From Paenibacillus sp. JZ16 (lineage in GTDB: Bacteria; Bacillota; Bacilli; Paenibacillales; Paenibacillaceae), in contig NZ_CP017659.1 in NCBI RefSeq assembly GCF_015326965.1, positions 4,964,001-5,028,000 of the forward strand: 64,000 bases of DNA, read 5' to 3'. The notes under the pieces were generated by a model. The model was not told the DNA's origin, searched no databases, and saw only the letters and a list, made by a program, of their open reading frames with translations. Positions 33,958-42,962 of this stretch are shown here, in pieces. Position numbers and translations under genes: made by a program. How positions within the stretch are numbered: position 1 is the first letter of the stretch; the number at the start of each line of letters is the position of its first letter.

Positions 33958-35411
33958 TTGGATATGGGAGTGGGGCCAAGTTCGGCCAAGATTGATTTAA
34001 GTAAAATAAAGAGAGGGCCGATTGTTGCCGCACTGATTATCGGCGCGTTCGTTTCCATCTTGAATGAGACACTGCTGAACATCGCTTTCCCAAGCTTGAT
34101 GGAGCAGTTTGGTATTGGAGAGTCGACGGTTCAGTGGCTTTCAACATCCTATATGCTGGTTGTCGGTATTCTGGTGCCGGTCACGGCGCTGCTGCAGCTG
34201 TGGTTCACGACAAGACAGATGTTTATAGGCGCCATGACGCTATTTCTTATAGGTACGATTATCTGCGGCTTCTCACCGGTATTCGGGGTGCTGCTGGTAG
34301 GGCGTATCCTGCAAGCGGTCGGAACGGGGCTCATGCTGCCTGTTCTGATGAACACCATACTTAGTATTTATCCGCCTCAGAATCGCGGAGCTGCTATGGG
34401 CATGATCGGTCTTGTCATCATGACGGCCCCGGCGATCGGACCGACGCTTTCGGGCTTGATCGTGGACGCGCTGAACTGGCGCTGGTTGTTCTATCTGGTC
34501 ATTCCATTGGCTGCGTTCTCCATCATATTTGCTGCGGTTTTCCTGAAGAACGTATCCGTACTGACCAAGCCGAAGGTCGATTATATTTCGATTATTCTGT
34601 CTACCATCGGTTTCGGGGTATCGTATATGGATTCAGCAGCGCCGGAGAAGGCACCTGGTCTGATCCGAAGGTGATTTGGTGCATTGCGGCAGGGGCCATC
34701 AGCTTGCTGTTCTTTGTATGGCGCCAACTGAAGATGAAGGAACCGATGCTGGATCTGCGTACCTTCAAATTCCCGATGTTCTCACTCGTGACCGTTCTGA
34801 TGCTGGTGCTAATGATGAGCATGTTCTCCACCATGATCATGCTGCCATTGTTCCTGCAGAACGCACTGGGCTTAACTGCGCTTGCGGCAGGCCTGGTTAT
34901 GATGCCTGGTGGTATCATCAACGGATTGATGGCTCCGATTACAGGGAAGCTGTTCGATAAGTTCGGACCGAGGGTTCTGATTATCCCAGGTCTTGCTCTC
35001 TTGAGTATCGCTATTTTCCTGTTCTCGCGCATCGACGCTTCATGGACCGGTGGTTATGTTATCTTCCTTCATGTTATGATGATGATAGGGATTTCGATGG
35101 TTATGATGCCGGCCCAGACTACAGCTTTGAATCAGCTGCCGCGCTTGCTGTATCCGCATGGAACAGCCATCATGAATACACTGCAGCAGGTAGCAGGAGC
35201 CGTAGGTATGGCGCTCTTTATCAGCATCATGACAGCAGGTGCTAAAAATTACGTTGAAACAACCGGGGATCTCAATCCGGTAGAGAGCATGGTTGCCGGT
35301 CTTCATAATGCTTTCGTAATCGGACTTGTTCTTGCAATCATCGCTTTAGTACTGGGATTATTTGTTAAACGCACAACTTCACCCGTTGAAGAAGAACAGT
35401 CTGCTGCATAA
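33958..35411 (+). pseudogene. DHA2-family (EmrB/QacA-type) multidrug exporter, split by a frameshift
   Basis: Two overlapping frames encode one protein of about 484 residues with 14 membrane segments. The first (TTG 33958 after AGGGAGGA to 34674) has NETLLNIAFPSLMEQF, LLVGRILQAVGTGLMLPV and AIGPTLSGLIV; the second (to 35411) continues with WCIAAGAISLLFF and ends the protein. At 34615-34618 a run of four G follows TTC. One more G would join the frames as TIGFGGIVYGFSSAGEGTWSDP, which fits the family. The product as written is a 239-residue fragment, truncated after helix 7 or so, followed by 19 frame-shifted residues or fewer. It could be a true mutation, phase variation in the G run or a base-calling error. 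The tetR gene follows in the same operon. Export substrate is unknown. Confidence 0.85.
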
Positions 35412-35448
35412 GGTTCCCGTGTGTTCAAATTAGAAAGGGATGCGTGCA

Positions 35449-36039
35449 TTGCCGAAAGAGAATGACGAGTTGGGTCAAAAGATTTTGGATACGGCTCAGG
35501 CTTTATTTAATAAATACGGAGTCGAGGACGTCTCCATGCATCAAGTGGCGAAAACGGCCGGGATCGGGCAAGGCACCTTGTACCGCCGTTACCCCAGCAA
35601 GAGCAAGATTTGCTTTACGCTGATGGAAGCCAAGATCGATCGGTTTATGGAGGGGCTGGAGGTTTACCTTCAGAGCAGCGAAGGTGAACCGGTGGCTCAT
35701 CGGCTGCGGACGGTGATGACGAAGGTCATTCTCCATTTCAATGAAGATTTGGAGTGGCTACGGGTAATGCTGACCTCTGACCGGCTGGAGGACACCAAGA
35801 ACATTATGTGTGAGAACCCGCCCTTCACGTTTTTGCGGTTTCAGATCAAGCGCCTGCTGGAGCGTGCGGCGGAGCAGGGAGTACTGATGCCGCTAGACCC
35901 TCAGTTTACCTCTGTGATGCTCGCATCTCTGCCGCGCGCGGATATCATTCTATACATGCGTGATGTGGGATACAGCGCGGAGCAGATAGCGGAGGAATAC
36001 TGCAGAAGCTTTGTTGACCCGCTGTTTATTCATCGCTAA
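35449..36039 (+). CDS. TetR-family transcriptional repressor
   Basis: A 196-residue repressor. The N-terminal HTH is KILDTAQALFNKYGVEDVSM...VAKTAGIGQGTLYRRYPSKSKI (about 12-58), with the GTLYRRYPSK recognition helix typical of TetR. The remainder is an all-helical ligand domain ending in a Cys-containing helix. TTG 35449 is favoured because GAAAGGG lies nine bases before it; ATG 35440 sits directly on that site. It follows the exporter by 38 bases and is the likely binder of the two 14-bp palindromes at the operon promoter, giving drug-inducible self-control. Confidence 0.9.
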   Translation: MPKENDELGQKILDTAQALFNKYGVEDVSMHQVAKTAGIGQGTLYRRYPSKSKICFTLMEAKIDRFMEGLEVYLQSSEGEPVAHRLRTVMTKVILHFNEDLEWLRVMLTSDRLEDTKNIMCENPPFTFLRFQIKRLLERAAEQGVLMPLDPQFTSVMLASLPRADIILYMRDVGYSAEQIAEEYCRSFVDPLFIHR

Positions 36040-36049
36040 GTCAGATAAT

Positions 36050-36099
36050 AGAGGCCGTTTCGGAAGACTTGATAAGTCTAACCCGGAACGGCCTTTTTG
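36050..36099 (+). terminator. Terminator of the transporter-tetR operon
   Basis: AGGCCGTT pairs with AACGGCCT, with inner AGACTT and AGTCT, then TTTTT. Confidence 0.85.
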
Positions 36100-36206
36100 C
36101 GTGCTATCTTCCACATTCACTTATCATTTCATTGCAACATTTGGCAAATACGCCCGTCAGTATAGTAGTACATGATAAGTTAAGGCACCTAGAAAGGATG
36201 ATGAGC

Positions 36207-37238
36207 ATGAACAAACAATGGAAGAAGCAAGCAGCGACACTGATGGTTGCGGCCATCGCTGTCTCCGGTGGAGCAGCGGCTTATGCGGCACCCCAAACTG
36301 GAGGCAGCCAGGAACAGAAACCGGTCGTAATTTCGGCTGTAATGGATTATGGCGTTCTGGTTAACGGTAAGGAAGTGGCGGGCACCGGTTATATGAACGC
36401 CGATGCGAAGCAGGTCATGATTCCGCTGCGGAGTGTATCCGAGGCGCTCGGACTTGAACTGAGCTGGAATCAACAGGACCGCTCTGCGGAGCTGACTAAA
36501 CCGGGATCCCCGATCTGGACTCTCGTGCAAACGGGCAAAGACCAGTATGCGGTTAACAAAATGTATAAGTCCCTCGGCGCTGCGCCGGTGAATGTGAAGG
36601 GTACGCTTTATGTTCCGGCTAACTTCTTCAGCGAAGTGCTCCATGTTAACGTCTCGGCCGATGGCACGAAAGTGAGCATCTCGTCCGAGGAAGAAGTGAA
36701 GAAGGAAACCGTCACTGGCAAAATCACCGAAATTATCAATAACGAAGATCGCCAAGCCGTTCACATAAACGGAACGGGAACGGAAGGAATCCTTCTGAAC
36801 GTGGATGAGAACACCGTTATCCGCGGTGAAGAAGGCAAGGACATCGAGTTTAAGGATCTTGCGAAGGGGATGGAGATTGAAGCCGTTCACAGCCTGGCGA
36901 TGACTATGAGCCTGCCTCCGCAGACCTATGCTTATGAAATCAGCGTGAAGTCGGACAAGGAAGAGACGGAGCAGCTCGCTACAGCCGGTGCCATCGCAGA
37001 CATCAATGCGGATGGCGGCAGCCTGCGCGTAACGATTAAGGGTAAGGGATTAACGGAACAATCGCCGAATGAAGTCGTCCTGAATTTGACGCCTGAGACG
37101 GTTGTCGTGAATAAAGACGGAAAAACATTGAAAGCAAGCGATTTGGCTGATAATGCAGAGATTATCGGTTATTACAGCCCGGTGCTCACCAAGAGCCTGC
37201 CGCCGATCGGCAATGCGATCAAAATCGTTCTTCAATAA
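36207..37238 (+). CDS. Secreted protein with copper amine oxidase N-terminal-like (stalk) domain
   Basis: A 343-residue exported protein. The signal peptide ends AAYAA (cleavage near residue 27). Residues about 40-150 form a Cu_amine_oxidN1-like domain: DYGVLVNGKEVAGTGYMNADAKQVMIPLRSVSEALGLELSWNQQDRSAEL, of which MIPLRSVSEALG is the signature. Two homologous segments follow, each with TGKITEI or AGAIADI start, LN(V/L) and VV.. DG.. LKASDLA-like repeats, ending with MTMSLPPQTYAYEI and LTKSLPPIGNAIKI. This internal duplication is visible by eye. Such proteins are common in Paenibacillus and likely bind the wall; no enzyme function is known. ATG 36207 is preferred over 36198 and 36201 by spacing from AAAGG. 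Confidence 0.85.
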   Translation: MNKQWKKQAATLMVAAIAVSGGAAAYAAPQTGGSQEQKPVVISAVMDYGVLVNGKEVAGTGYMNADAKQVMIPLRSVSEALGLELSWNQQDRSAELTKPGSPIWTLVQTGKDQYAVNKMYKSLGAAPVNVKGTLYVPANFFSEVLHVNVSADGTKVSISSEEEVKKETVTGKITEIINNEDRQAVHINGTGTEGILLNVDENTVIRGEEGKDIEFKDLAKGMEIEAVHSLAMTMSLPPQTYAYEISVKSDKEETEQLATAGAIADINADGGSLRVTIKGKGLTEQSPNEVVLNLTPETVVVNKDGKTLKASDLADNAEIIGYYSPVLTKSLPPIGNAIKIVLQ

Positions 37239-37253
37239 GGAATGAAAACAAGG

Positions 37254-37279
37254 AGCCTGGCGGATACGCCAGGCTTCTT
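37254..37279 (+). terminator. Terminator after the stalk-domain gene
   Basis: AGCCTGGCG, loop GATA, CGCCAGGCT, then TCTTAG; the T tract is short. Confidence 0.65.
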
Positions 37280-37489
37280 AGTCGTTAATGTAAAGCGGGG
37301 GAATGGGGATTTGAGGGATTCCATGGCACAGACCCTTTCGGAAGATCATCTAAACTTATGGTTGCAAAATGGCCTTGCATGAACTTTATAGTGAGACCTC
37401 TTTCCCTCCCTCCAGCAAGAGCAGGTATATTCGTGCCATGCGCAGAATACTGTACAACAAAATCGTCCATGACGGATGGAGGGAAACGG

Positions 37490-38812
37490 ATGAAGCGCAG
37501 TTGGGTGAATTCGCCGTATTCATATTCGCTTGGCATGTTTGCCATGATGGTTCCGAGCCAGGCGTTCAGCTCCTTTTACATCTTTTTCTACGTGGATACA
37601 TTGGGTCTTGGCATAGGGCTGGCATCCCTGGCACGAACCGTATTCCTGATCTGGGATGCGGTTAATAACCCGCTGATGGGGTATTGGTCCGACCGTACGA
37701 AGACCCGGCTGGGGCGGCGCAGGCCGTGGGTATTCGGCGCCATTCCGCTGTTTATGCTGACCTTCGTGCTGGTGTTCTCGCCGCCGGAAGGATTGTCTGA
37801 GAACGGACTGTTCTTGTGGTTCTTAGTTGCCCTTATCCTGTATGAAGCGGTAGCGACCGTATTATGGGTCAATTATGGAGCGCTGTTTCCTGAGCTGTTC
37901 CGCGGAGACCGCATCCGGGCGAAAGCCTCGGCCATTCAGCAGGGCTACCAGGTTGTGGCGTTATTGATCGGTACCGCGCTGACCCCGATTATTTATGACG
38001 CCATGGGATTTTCGAGTATGGCGATTCTGTACGCGCTGCTGTTCGGCGTGTTCATGTTCCTCTGCATGATGAGCGTCCGGGAGCAGGAGGCCTACAGCGC
38101 CAGCGAGCCGCTCAAGCTTGTCCAAGCATTCCGCGAAACCTTGCGCAACAAGAAGTTCTGGGTGTTTAACATCTCCAATTCATTCGCCCAGACGGTAAAT
38201 GGACTAATAAGCTCGACGATCCCTTTTTACGCAAAATATGTGCTCAACATCCCGGATAATCAAGTATCTATTCTGCTGGCAGCTGTGTTTGTATCGGTCA
38301 TTCCGCTGGTATCCGTCTGGTACTGGATGATCCGCCGGATGGACGGCGTGAAGGCATGGCGTTTGTCGCTAGGAGTATATGGGTTATCCGTCATCCCTCT
38401 GTGGTTTGGCTATGATCTGATCAGCGGGATTCTGGCAGGCATCGGCGTGGGATTCGGTCTTGCGGGATTTCTGGTAACGCCGGCCATGGTGAGCGGCAAC
38501 ATCATCGACGAAGATGCGGAGCGGACGGGGCTGCGCAGAGAGGGGATCTATACGGCTGTCAGCGGATTTATTACGCGTTCCAGCGGATTGATCTCTGCCC
38601 TGGCATTTTTTGTGGTAGGCATGATATTCGGGTATGAAAGCGGTGACAACCCGGGGAGCGATCCGGAATCGACCTTCAGGTATTTGATTAGTGTCGTTCC
38701 ATTGTGCTTGCTGGCGATTTCCTTCCTGTTATCGTTTGCAACCAAAATCGAATTCTCAAAAACCATAGGAGGCGGGCACGACCATGGAGCGAAGACTGAT
38801 CATCAACTGTGA
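37490..38812 (+). CDS. GPH-type sugar symporter (MFS)
   Basis: A 440-residue transporter with about 12 membrane segments. GYWSDRTKTRLGRRRPWVFGAIPLF in loop 2-3 is the signature of the glycoside-pentoside-hexuronide:cation symporters (MelB/XynB-like), and the N-terminal DAVNNPLMG helix supplies the usual cation-binding Asp. The open frame extends to 37358, but GGAGGGAAACGG before ATG 37490 marks the start. It overlaps the YdjC/ChbG-type gene by 29 bases, so the pair likely imports and deacetylates or otherwise processes a sugar. Whether it is a glycoside, pentoside or amino-sugar is open. Confidence 0.87.
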   Translation: MKRSWVNSPYSYSLGMFAMMVPSQAFSSFYIFFYVDTLGLGIGLASLARTVFLIWDAVNNPLMGYWSDRTKTRLGRRRPWVFGAIPLFMLTFVLVFSPPEGLSENGLFLWFLVALILYEAVATVLWVNYGALFPELFRGDRIRAKASAIQQGYQVVALLIGTALTPIIYDAMGFSSMAILYALLFGVFMFLCMMSVREQEAYSASEPLKLVQAFRETLRNKKFWVFNISNSFAQTVNGLISSTIPFYAKYVLNIPDNQVSILLAAVFVSVIPLVSVWYWMIRRMDGVKAWRLSLGVYGLSVIPLWFGYDLISGILAGIGVGFGLAGFLVTPAMVSGNIIDEDAERTGLRREGIYTAVSGFITRSSGLISALAFFVVGMIFGYESGDNPGSDPESTFRYLISVVPLCLLAISFLLSFATKIEFSKTIGGGHDHGAKTDHQL

Positions 38813-39701
38813 CGATTTCGGGCAGAGCAAGGCCATGAATGAGGCGATCCGGCATCTGCTGGAGGAGAACAAAGTCTCTTCGGCAACCATTATGACCGTG
38901 GCTCCCGGCTTTGAAGAGGCGGCCTCCTGGGCGGCACGCCGACGCCAACCGAATGTGGGGCTGCACCTCACCATGACGAGCGAATTCGAGGCTCTGCGAT
39001 GGAGCAGCTTAACAGGGCATTCCTCCCTTCATGATGCCAGCGGCCATCAATACCGGACCGTTCAGGAGTTTGAACGCGGGGCAGAGACGGGTGCCGTGTT
39101 AAAAGAGCTGGAGGCGCAGTATAGGTTGGCGAGCCAGGCCGGGATCCGCATCAGCCATGTGGATAATCACATGGGCAGCCTGTACGGGATGGAAACGGGG
39201 CGAAGCCTCATTCCGCAGATGCTGTGGAAGACTTCGCGTTGGCGCCTCCCCGCGCGACTATTCCGCTATATCTACCCGGAGGATCCACTGCTCAGCTCGC
39301 TGCCGAATATCGAGCGTCCGGTCGCGCTCGCTTCAGGCCTTGCTGACACGTTTGGCGTGCCGATCCCGGATTATCTGCTCTCTCATCCGTTTCCTGTTGT
39401 TGAGGGAGAGACTTACGAGAGCTTCAAGCAATCGCTGATTGATAAGCTGTACAGACTCCCTGAAGGGGTCAGTGAAACCTACGTCCATCCCGGAGCGGAA
39501 GATGAATGGATGCTGGCGAATATCCCGCATTGGGAGAAGCGGGTATGGGAGTACCGGCTGCTGTTCGATGACGATTTTGCTTACGGACTGCGGGATGCCA
39601 AGGTGATTCTGACGGATTACCGTTATGTAGAGGAGCATTTAAAGAAGCCGCGCGTGCGCTCGGCCATGAAGCTGATGAAGGCAATGGCCAAAAAAACGTA
39701 A
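38784..39701 (+). CDS. YdjC/ChbG-family carbohydrate deacetylase
   Basis: A 305-residue enzyme of the YdjC family; ChbG removes an acetyl group from chitobiose-type sugars. Metal ligands are visible: Asp in IINCDDFGQS, His in VGLHLTMTSE and two His in ISHVDNHMGS; VHPGAEDEW near the end holds another conserved His. GGAGGCGGGCACGACC precedes ATG 38784. It overlaps the sugar symporter by 29 bases, so the two are a coupled unit, likely for an acetylated amino-sugar. A terminator follows. Confidence 0.88.
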   Translation: MERRLIINCDDFGQSKAMNEAIRHLLEENKVSSATIMTVAPGFEEAASWAARRRQPNVGLHLTMTSEFEALRWSSLTGHSSLHDASGHQYRTVQEFERGAETGAVLKELEAQYRLASQAGIRISHVDNHMGSLYGMETGRSLIPQMLWKTSRWRLPARLFRYIYPEDPLLSSLPNIERPVALASGLADTFGVPIPDYLLSHPFPVVEGETYESFKQSLIDKLYRLPEGVSETYVHPGAEDEWMLANIPHWEKRVWEYRLLFDDDFAYGLRDAKVILTDYRYVEEHLKKPRVRSAMKLMKAMAKKT

Positions 39702-39711
39702 GTCTATGCCA

Positions 39712-39747
39712 AAACAAGCCCTGCCGCGGCACCGGCAGGGCTTGTTT
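39712..39747 (+). terminator. Bidirectional terminator between convergent genes
   Basis: AAACAAGCCCTGCCG pairs perfectly with CGGCAGGGCTTGTTT around six bases. It serves the deacetylase gene and probably the minus-strand gene at 39806. Confidence 0.85.
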
Positions 39748-39805
39748 GTCTGTTAAGTACGGTTGGCTTTCTCCGACCGATGCTAGATGCTGCTGACGTA
39801 TAAGT

Positions 39806-40504
39806 TTACTTCGCTTCAGCTTCCAGCATAGCGATCTGTTCCTTGTATTGGTCCAGCAGCTTCGCCAATGCCTCTTTAATGGCATCCGAGTTCTTGGAAC
39901 CTACGGCTTTGAAGAGGTCGATTCTGGCATGGATGAAAGCCAGATCTTCATCGCTGATTTTCACTGCCTCCAAACCAGCTGCCTCGCTATGGATCACGTC
40001 GTGTTTCACTATGCCGGCATCGGTTTTAACAGCTTCGGCTACTTCTATTGCCGTACCTTCTAGTGGAGTAAACTCCTTGATCTGGATCGCTTTGAATTCC
40101 TTGATATCCCCGCTGCCCGGGGACCCGTTGATATCTACAGCCGGAGTAGCCTTCACGGCAATTGCAATTCCGAATTCGCCATCACCCGTAACCGGCTGTG
40201 CATCACCGTTGTCTGCGTCGACAGCTGCAGCCTCCGAGAAGAAGAAGGTTCCCTCGGCTCCGGCAAGCTTGCCGTACTTCTCAAGCGTTTCTTTCTAATC
40301 CTGTACCGTTTCCGGTGCATATTTCTCTGCCAATTCCAGCGGGTTCGGCAGAATGGAGATGGTAGTGGCGGCTTGTATAGGTGCGCTTTTGCCTGGTTGT
40401 TTTGGTACATCACTTGTGTCAGCTCCTGATGCATGTACGGGGACGGCTGCCGTTCCGAGCAGGGCGGCGGACAGGGCGAGCTTGCCAAACAGTTTGTGTT
40501 TCAT
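39806..40504 (-). pseudogene. Secreted protein interrupted by an in-frame TAG codon
   Basis: Starting at ATG 40504 (AAGGAGTGTTAAACG before it) the frame encodes a signal peptide (KLFGKLALSAALLGTAAVPVHA, cleavage near residue 26) and stops at TAG (40295-40297) after 69 codons. The same frame then continues without a break for 162 more codons to 39806: KETLEKYGKLAGAEGTFFFS... and finally LAKLLDQYKEQIAMLEAEAK. The protein would have 232 residues if the stop were read through. TAG could be a mutated CAG or AAG; a sequencing error is also possible. No domain is recognised. A GTG at 40156 could restart translation, but it would produce a leaderless fragment. Confidence 0.75.
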
Positions 40505-40662
40505 CGTTTAACACTCCTTGTGGGGTTGGTTTGTCTTACAGTACCCAGTGTACGAGTCAGCATTGGCAGAACATTGGTGTATTTGTGGAAAAATAATGGC
40601 AATCCCCTTCATCTTCCTACAGCTTGGTATACTGAAAGGAGATGAAGCCCGGAGGTCTATAT

Positions 40663-41382
40663 ATGAACCAAAATTATCTCATCGCCGTGGTTGACGATGA
40701 TCAGCATATACGTAATTTGGTGGAAGCTTATTTGCGCAAGGAGGGCTACAAGACGGTTGGCCTTGGCACGGCAGAGGAGGGCTGGGAGATGTGGAGAACG
40801 AATCCGCCGGATATGTGGGTGCTGGATATTATGCTGCCCGGCATGGACGGCTTCGAATTGTGCCGACGGATCCGTGCAGAGGCCGAGGTCCCGATCATCA
40901 TGATCTCTGCCAAGGATAGCGAAGTGGATAAAATACTGGGGCTTGAGCTGGGAAGCGATGACTACATGGTCAAGCCGTTCAGCCCGCGCGAGTTGGTTGC
41001 CCGAATCAAACGACAGCTGAACCGATGGTACAAATTCCATCATGAGGAGCGTGTTCCGCGGCTTGCGCCGGCTTCTCCGGAGCTTAGCAACGGACGCCTT
41101 CAGTTAATGCTGGAGGAACGGCGTGTATTCTGGGATGGGGAAGAAGTGGATATGACCAACAAAGAATTCGAGATGCTGAAAGTGTTTGCCGAGCATCCGA
41201 ACCGTGCGTTTACAAGGGATGAGCTGCTAACCTCCGTATGGGGCGACGACTATTTTGGAAGCGACCGTGCGGTCGATCATCTCATTAAACGGCTTCGCAA
41301 GAAGGTGGAGCAGCTGCCGATCGAGGCTATCTGGGGGCATGGATACCGAATGAGAGTGGATGGGGAGGAATCATCGATATGA
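40663..41382 (+). CDS. OmpR/PhoB-family response regulator
   Basis: A 239-residue regulator. Receiver domain: acidic DDD at 11-13, phosphoacceptor Asp55 in MWVLDIMLPGMDG, Lys in YMVKPFSPREL. The C-terminal winged helix carries LTN..FEMLKVFAEHPNRAFTRDELLTSVWGDDY and RAVDHLIKRLRKKVE with a GYRMRVD end. CCCGGAGGTCTATAT precedes ATG 40663; the frame to 40642 has no separate site. It overlaps the kinase by four bases (ATGA) and thus forms a two-component pair. Target genes are not evident; the interrupted secreted gene at 40504 is divergent and is one candidate. Confidence 0.95.
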   Translation: MNQNYLIAVVDDDQHIRNLVEAYLRKEGYKTVGLGTAEEGWEMWRTNPPDMWVLDIMLPGMDGFELCRRIRAEAEVPIIMISAKDSEVDKILGLELGSDDYMVKPFSPRELVARIKRQLNRWYKFHHEERVPRLAPASPELSNGRLQLMLEERRVFWDGEEVDMTNKEFEMLKVFAEHPNRAFTRDELLTSVWGDDYFGSDRAVDHLIKRLRKKVEQLPIEAIWGHGYRMRVDGEESSI

Positions 41383-42743
41383 AGCTGGTGCATCAGATCA
41401 ATCTTGCGTTTGCCTTGTCGCTAATACTCGTGCTCTCCGTGACGGCGGTTGTGATTCATTATGTGCTGATGGACCATTTTATCGGGACGCAGAGAAAGGA
41501 CATGCAGACCATAGGGGCTGAGCTGACGGCAAAACTCGAAACTGCCGCTGCCAAGAGCATTCCTATTGAGAGTGCTCCTTTGGCGGTTAGCGGCTTGACC
41601 TCGGCACAGGTAGCGGAAGTAGGCGTAATCATCCAGGATAACGAAGGGAATGTGGTCAGCTCGATTCCGGTAACTCCCTCCGCTCAATTCATGGTAAGTC
41701 AGGCGATTCGTCCGGACTATGTGGCTCCGTACTCATCCGCAGCGGGGAGAGGTCAATTCCTCACCGAGGTGACGGCGGTTCCTCAAGGGACGATGACACT
41801 GATCACTCCGATCAGCAAGATTAAGGCCATTGAGCAGGCGCTGATGGGGCGTTTGATGCTCGTATTTGCTGTGGGAGGCGTAATCATGGTTATCTTAAGC
41901 TTGTTCATCACCAAGAGATTGATTAAGCCGCTCATGCTGCTGCGGGAGGAATTGAAGAAGGTGAAAGAGCGCCAGTTCTCCGAAGTTCAGCGGGTATCGG
42001 CAAGCGGAGAGATCGGCGTAGTTGCAGAGTCCGTGTACGAAATGGCGGGTGAGCTGGAGCGGTACAATCATGTGCAGAAGCAATTCTTCCAGAACGCATC
42101 CCACGAGCTGAAGTCGCCGCTCATGTCCATCTCCGGGTATGCGGAGGGAATTCGGGACGGGGTATTCGAAGGGGAGGAGATCCGCAAAGGGCTGGATATC
42201 ATTATGAGTGAGAGCAGCCGCATGACCAATATCGTGACCGAGATGACGCTGCTCGCGAAGCTGGACAGCGAGGACGACATCTTTAAGGCAACGGCGGTCA
42301 ATTTGAAGGAGCTCGTGGAGGAAACGATCGAAAGAGTCAATCCGGTCTTGGTGAAAAAAGGACTGTTCGTACATCCTTCCTATGGCGATAACGAATCGTT
42401 AATGGTGTATGCTGACCGGGATAAGCTGCTGCAAGCGCTGCTGAATATCGTTTCGAATGGAGCAAGGCACGCGAGCAAGCATATATACATTCAAGCCGGT
42501 ATCCAAAATAGCCGGGTATTCCTCACCGTTTCTGATGATGGCGAGGGCATATCCGAGGAACTGCTTCCGTATTTGTTCCACCGGTTTGTGAAGGGCAAGA
42601 ATGGGGAGTCCGGTCTGGGTCTGGCCATTGCTCGCGCCATCGTGGAGCGCTGCGGAGGTCTGATCACGGCAGGGAATCGAACGGAGGGAGGGGCCGTCAT
42701 ATCGGTTGGTTTCCCTCCGCATAGGAAGACCACCGTCTTCTAG
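41379..42743 (+). CDS. Membrane sensor histidine kinase
   Basis: A 454-residue kinase partner of the preceding regulator. Helices at about 10-30 and 160-182 bracket an extracellular sensor region. A HAMP domain follows (KRLIKPLMLLREELKKV), then the H-box NASHELKSPLMSISGY with His242, the N-box LLNIVSNGARHAS and the ATP motifs VSDDGEGIS and GESGLGLAIARAIVERCGG. Signal is unknown. Confidence 0.95.
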   Translation: MKLVHQINLAFALSLILVLSVTAVVIHYVLMDHFIGTQRKDMQTIGAELTAKLETAAAKSIPIESAPLAVSGLTSAQVAEVGVIIQDNEGNVVSSIPVTPSAQFMVSQAIRPDYVAPYSSAAGRGQFLTEVTAVPQGTMTLITPISKIKAIEQALMGRLMLVFAVGGVIMVILSLFITKRLIKPLMLLREELKKVKERQFSEVQRVSASGEIGVVAESVYEMAGELERYNHVQKQFFQNASHELKSPLMSISGYAEGIRDGVFEGEEIRKGLDIIMSESSRMTNIVTEMTLLAKLDSEDDIFKATAVNLKELVEETIERVNPVLVKKGLFVHPSYGDNESLMVYADRDKLLQALLNIVSNGARHASKHIYIQAGIQNSRVFLTVSDDGEGISEELLPYLFHRFVKGKNGESGLGLAIARAIVERCGGLITAGNRTEGGAVISVGFPPHRKTTVF

Positions 42744-42793
42744 TTCAGGTGTGTCCCCATCTAGGTCTACAGACAGAATCATAAAGATAGGGT

Positions 42794-42842
42794 AAGAGGG
42801 GTCTTTTCTGGGTAATTATACTTAGATAAGGCCTCTTTTTTT
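42794..42842 (+). terminator. Terminator after the two-component pair
   Basis: AGAGGGGTCTT pairs imperfectly with AAGGCCTCT across a long AT-rich loop, then seven T. Confidence 0.6.
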
Positions 42843-42962
42843 GCGCGTTCGCACATATCATTCAATATTCTCTAACAAAACGCGTAAGCTATAGAGGATT
42901 TCAAGTGGGAAGGCAGAATTCTGTATATATCCGGGCAAGCTGGATGATAACAGGTGACAAGC

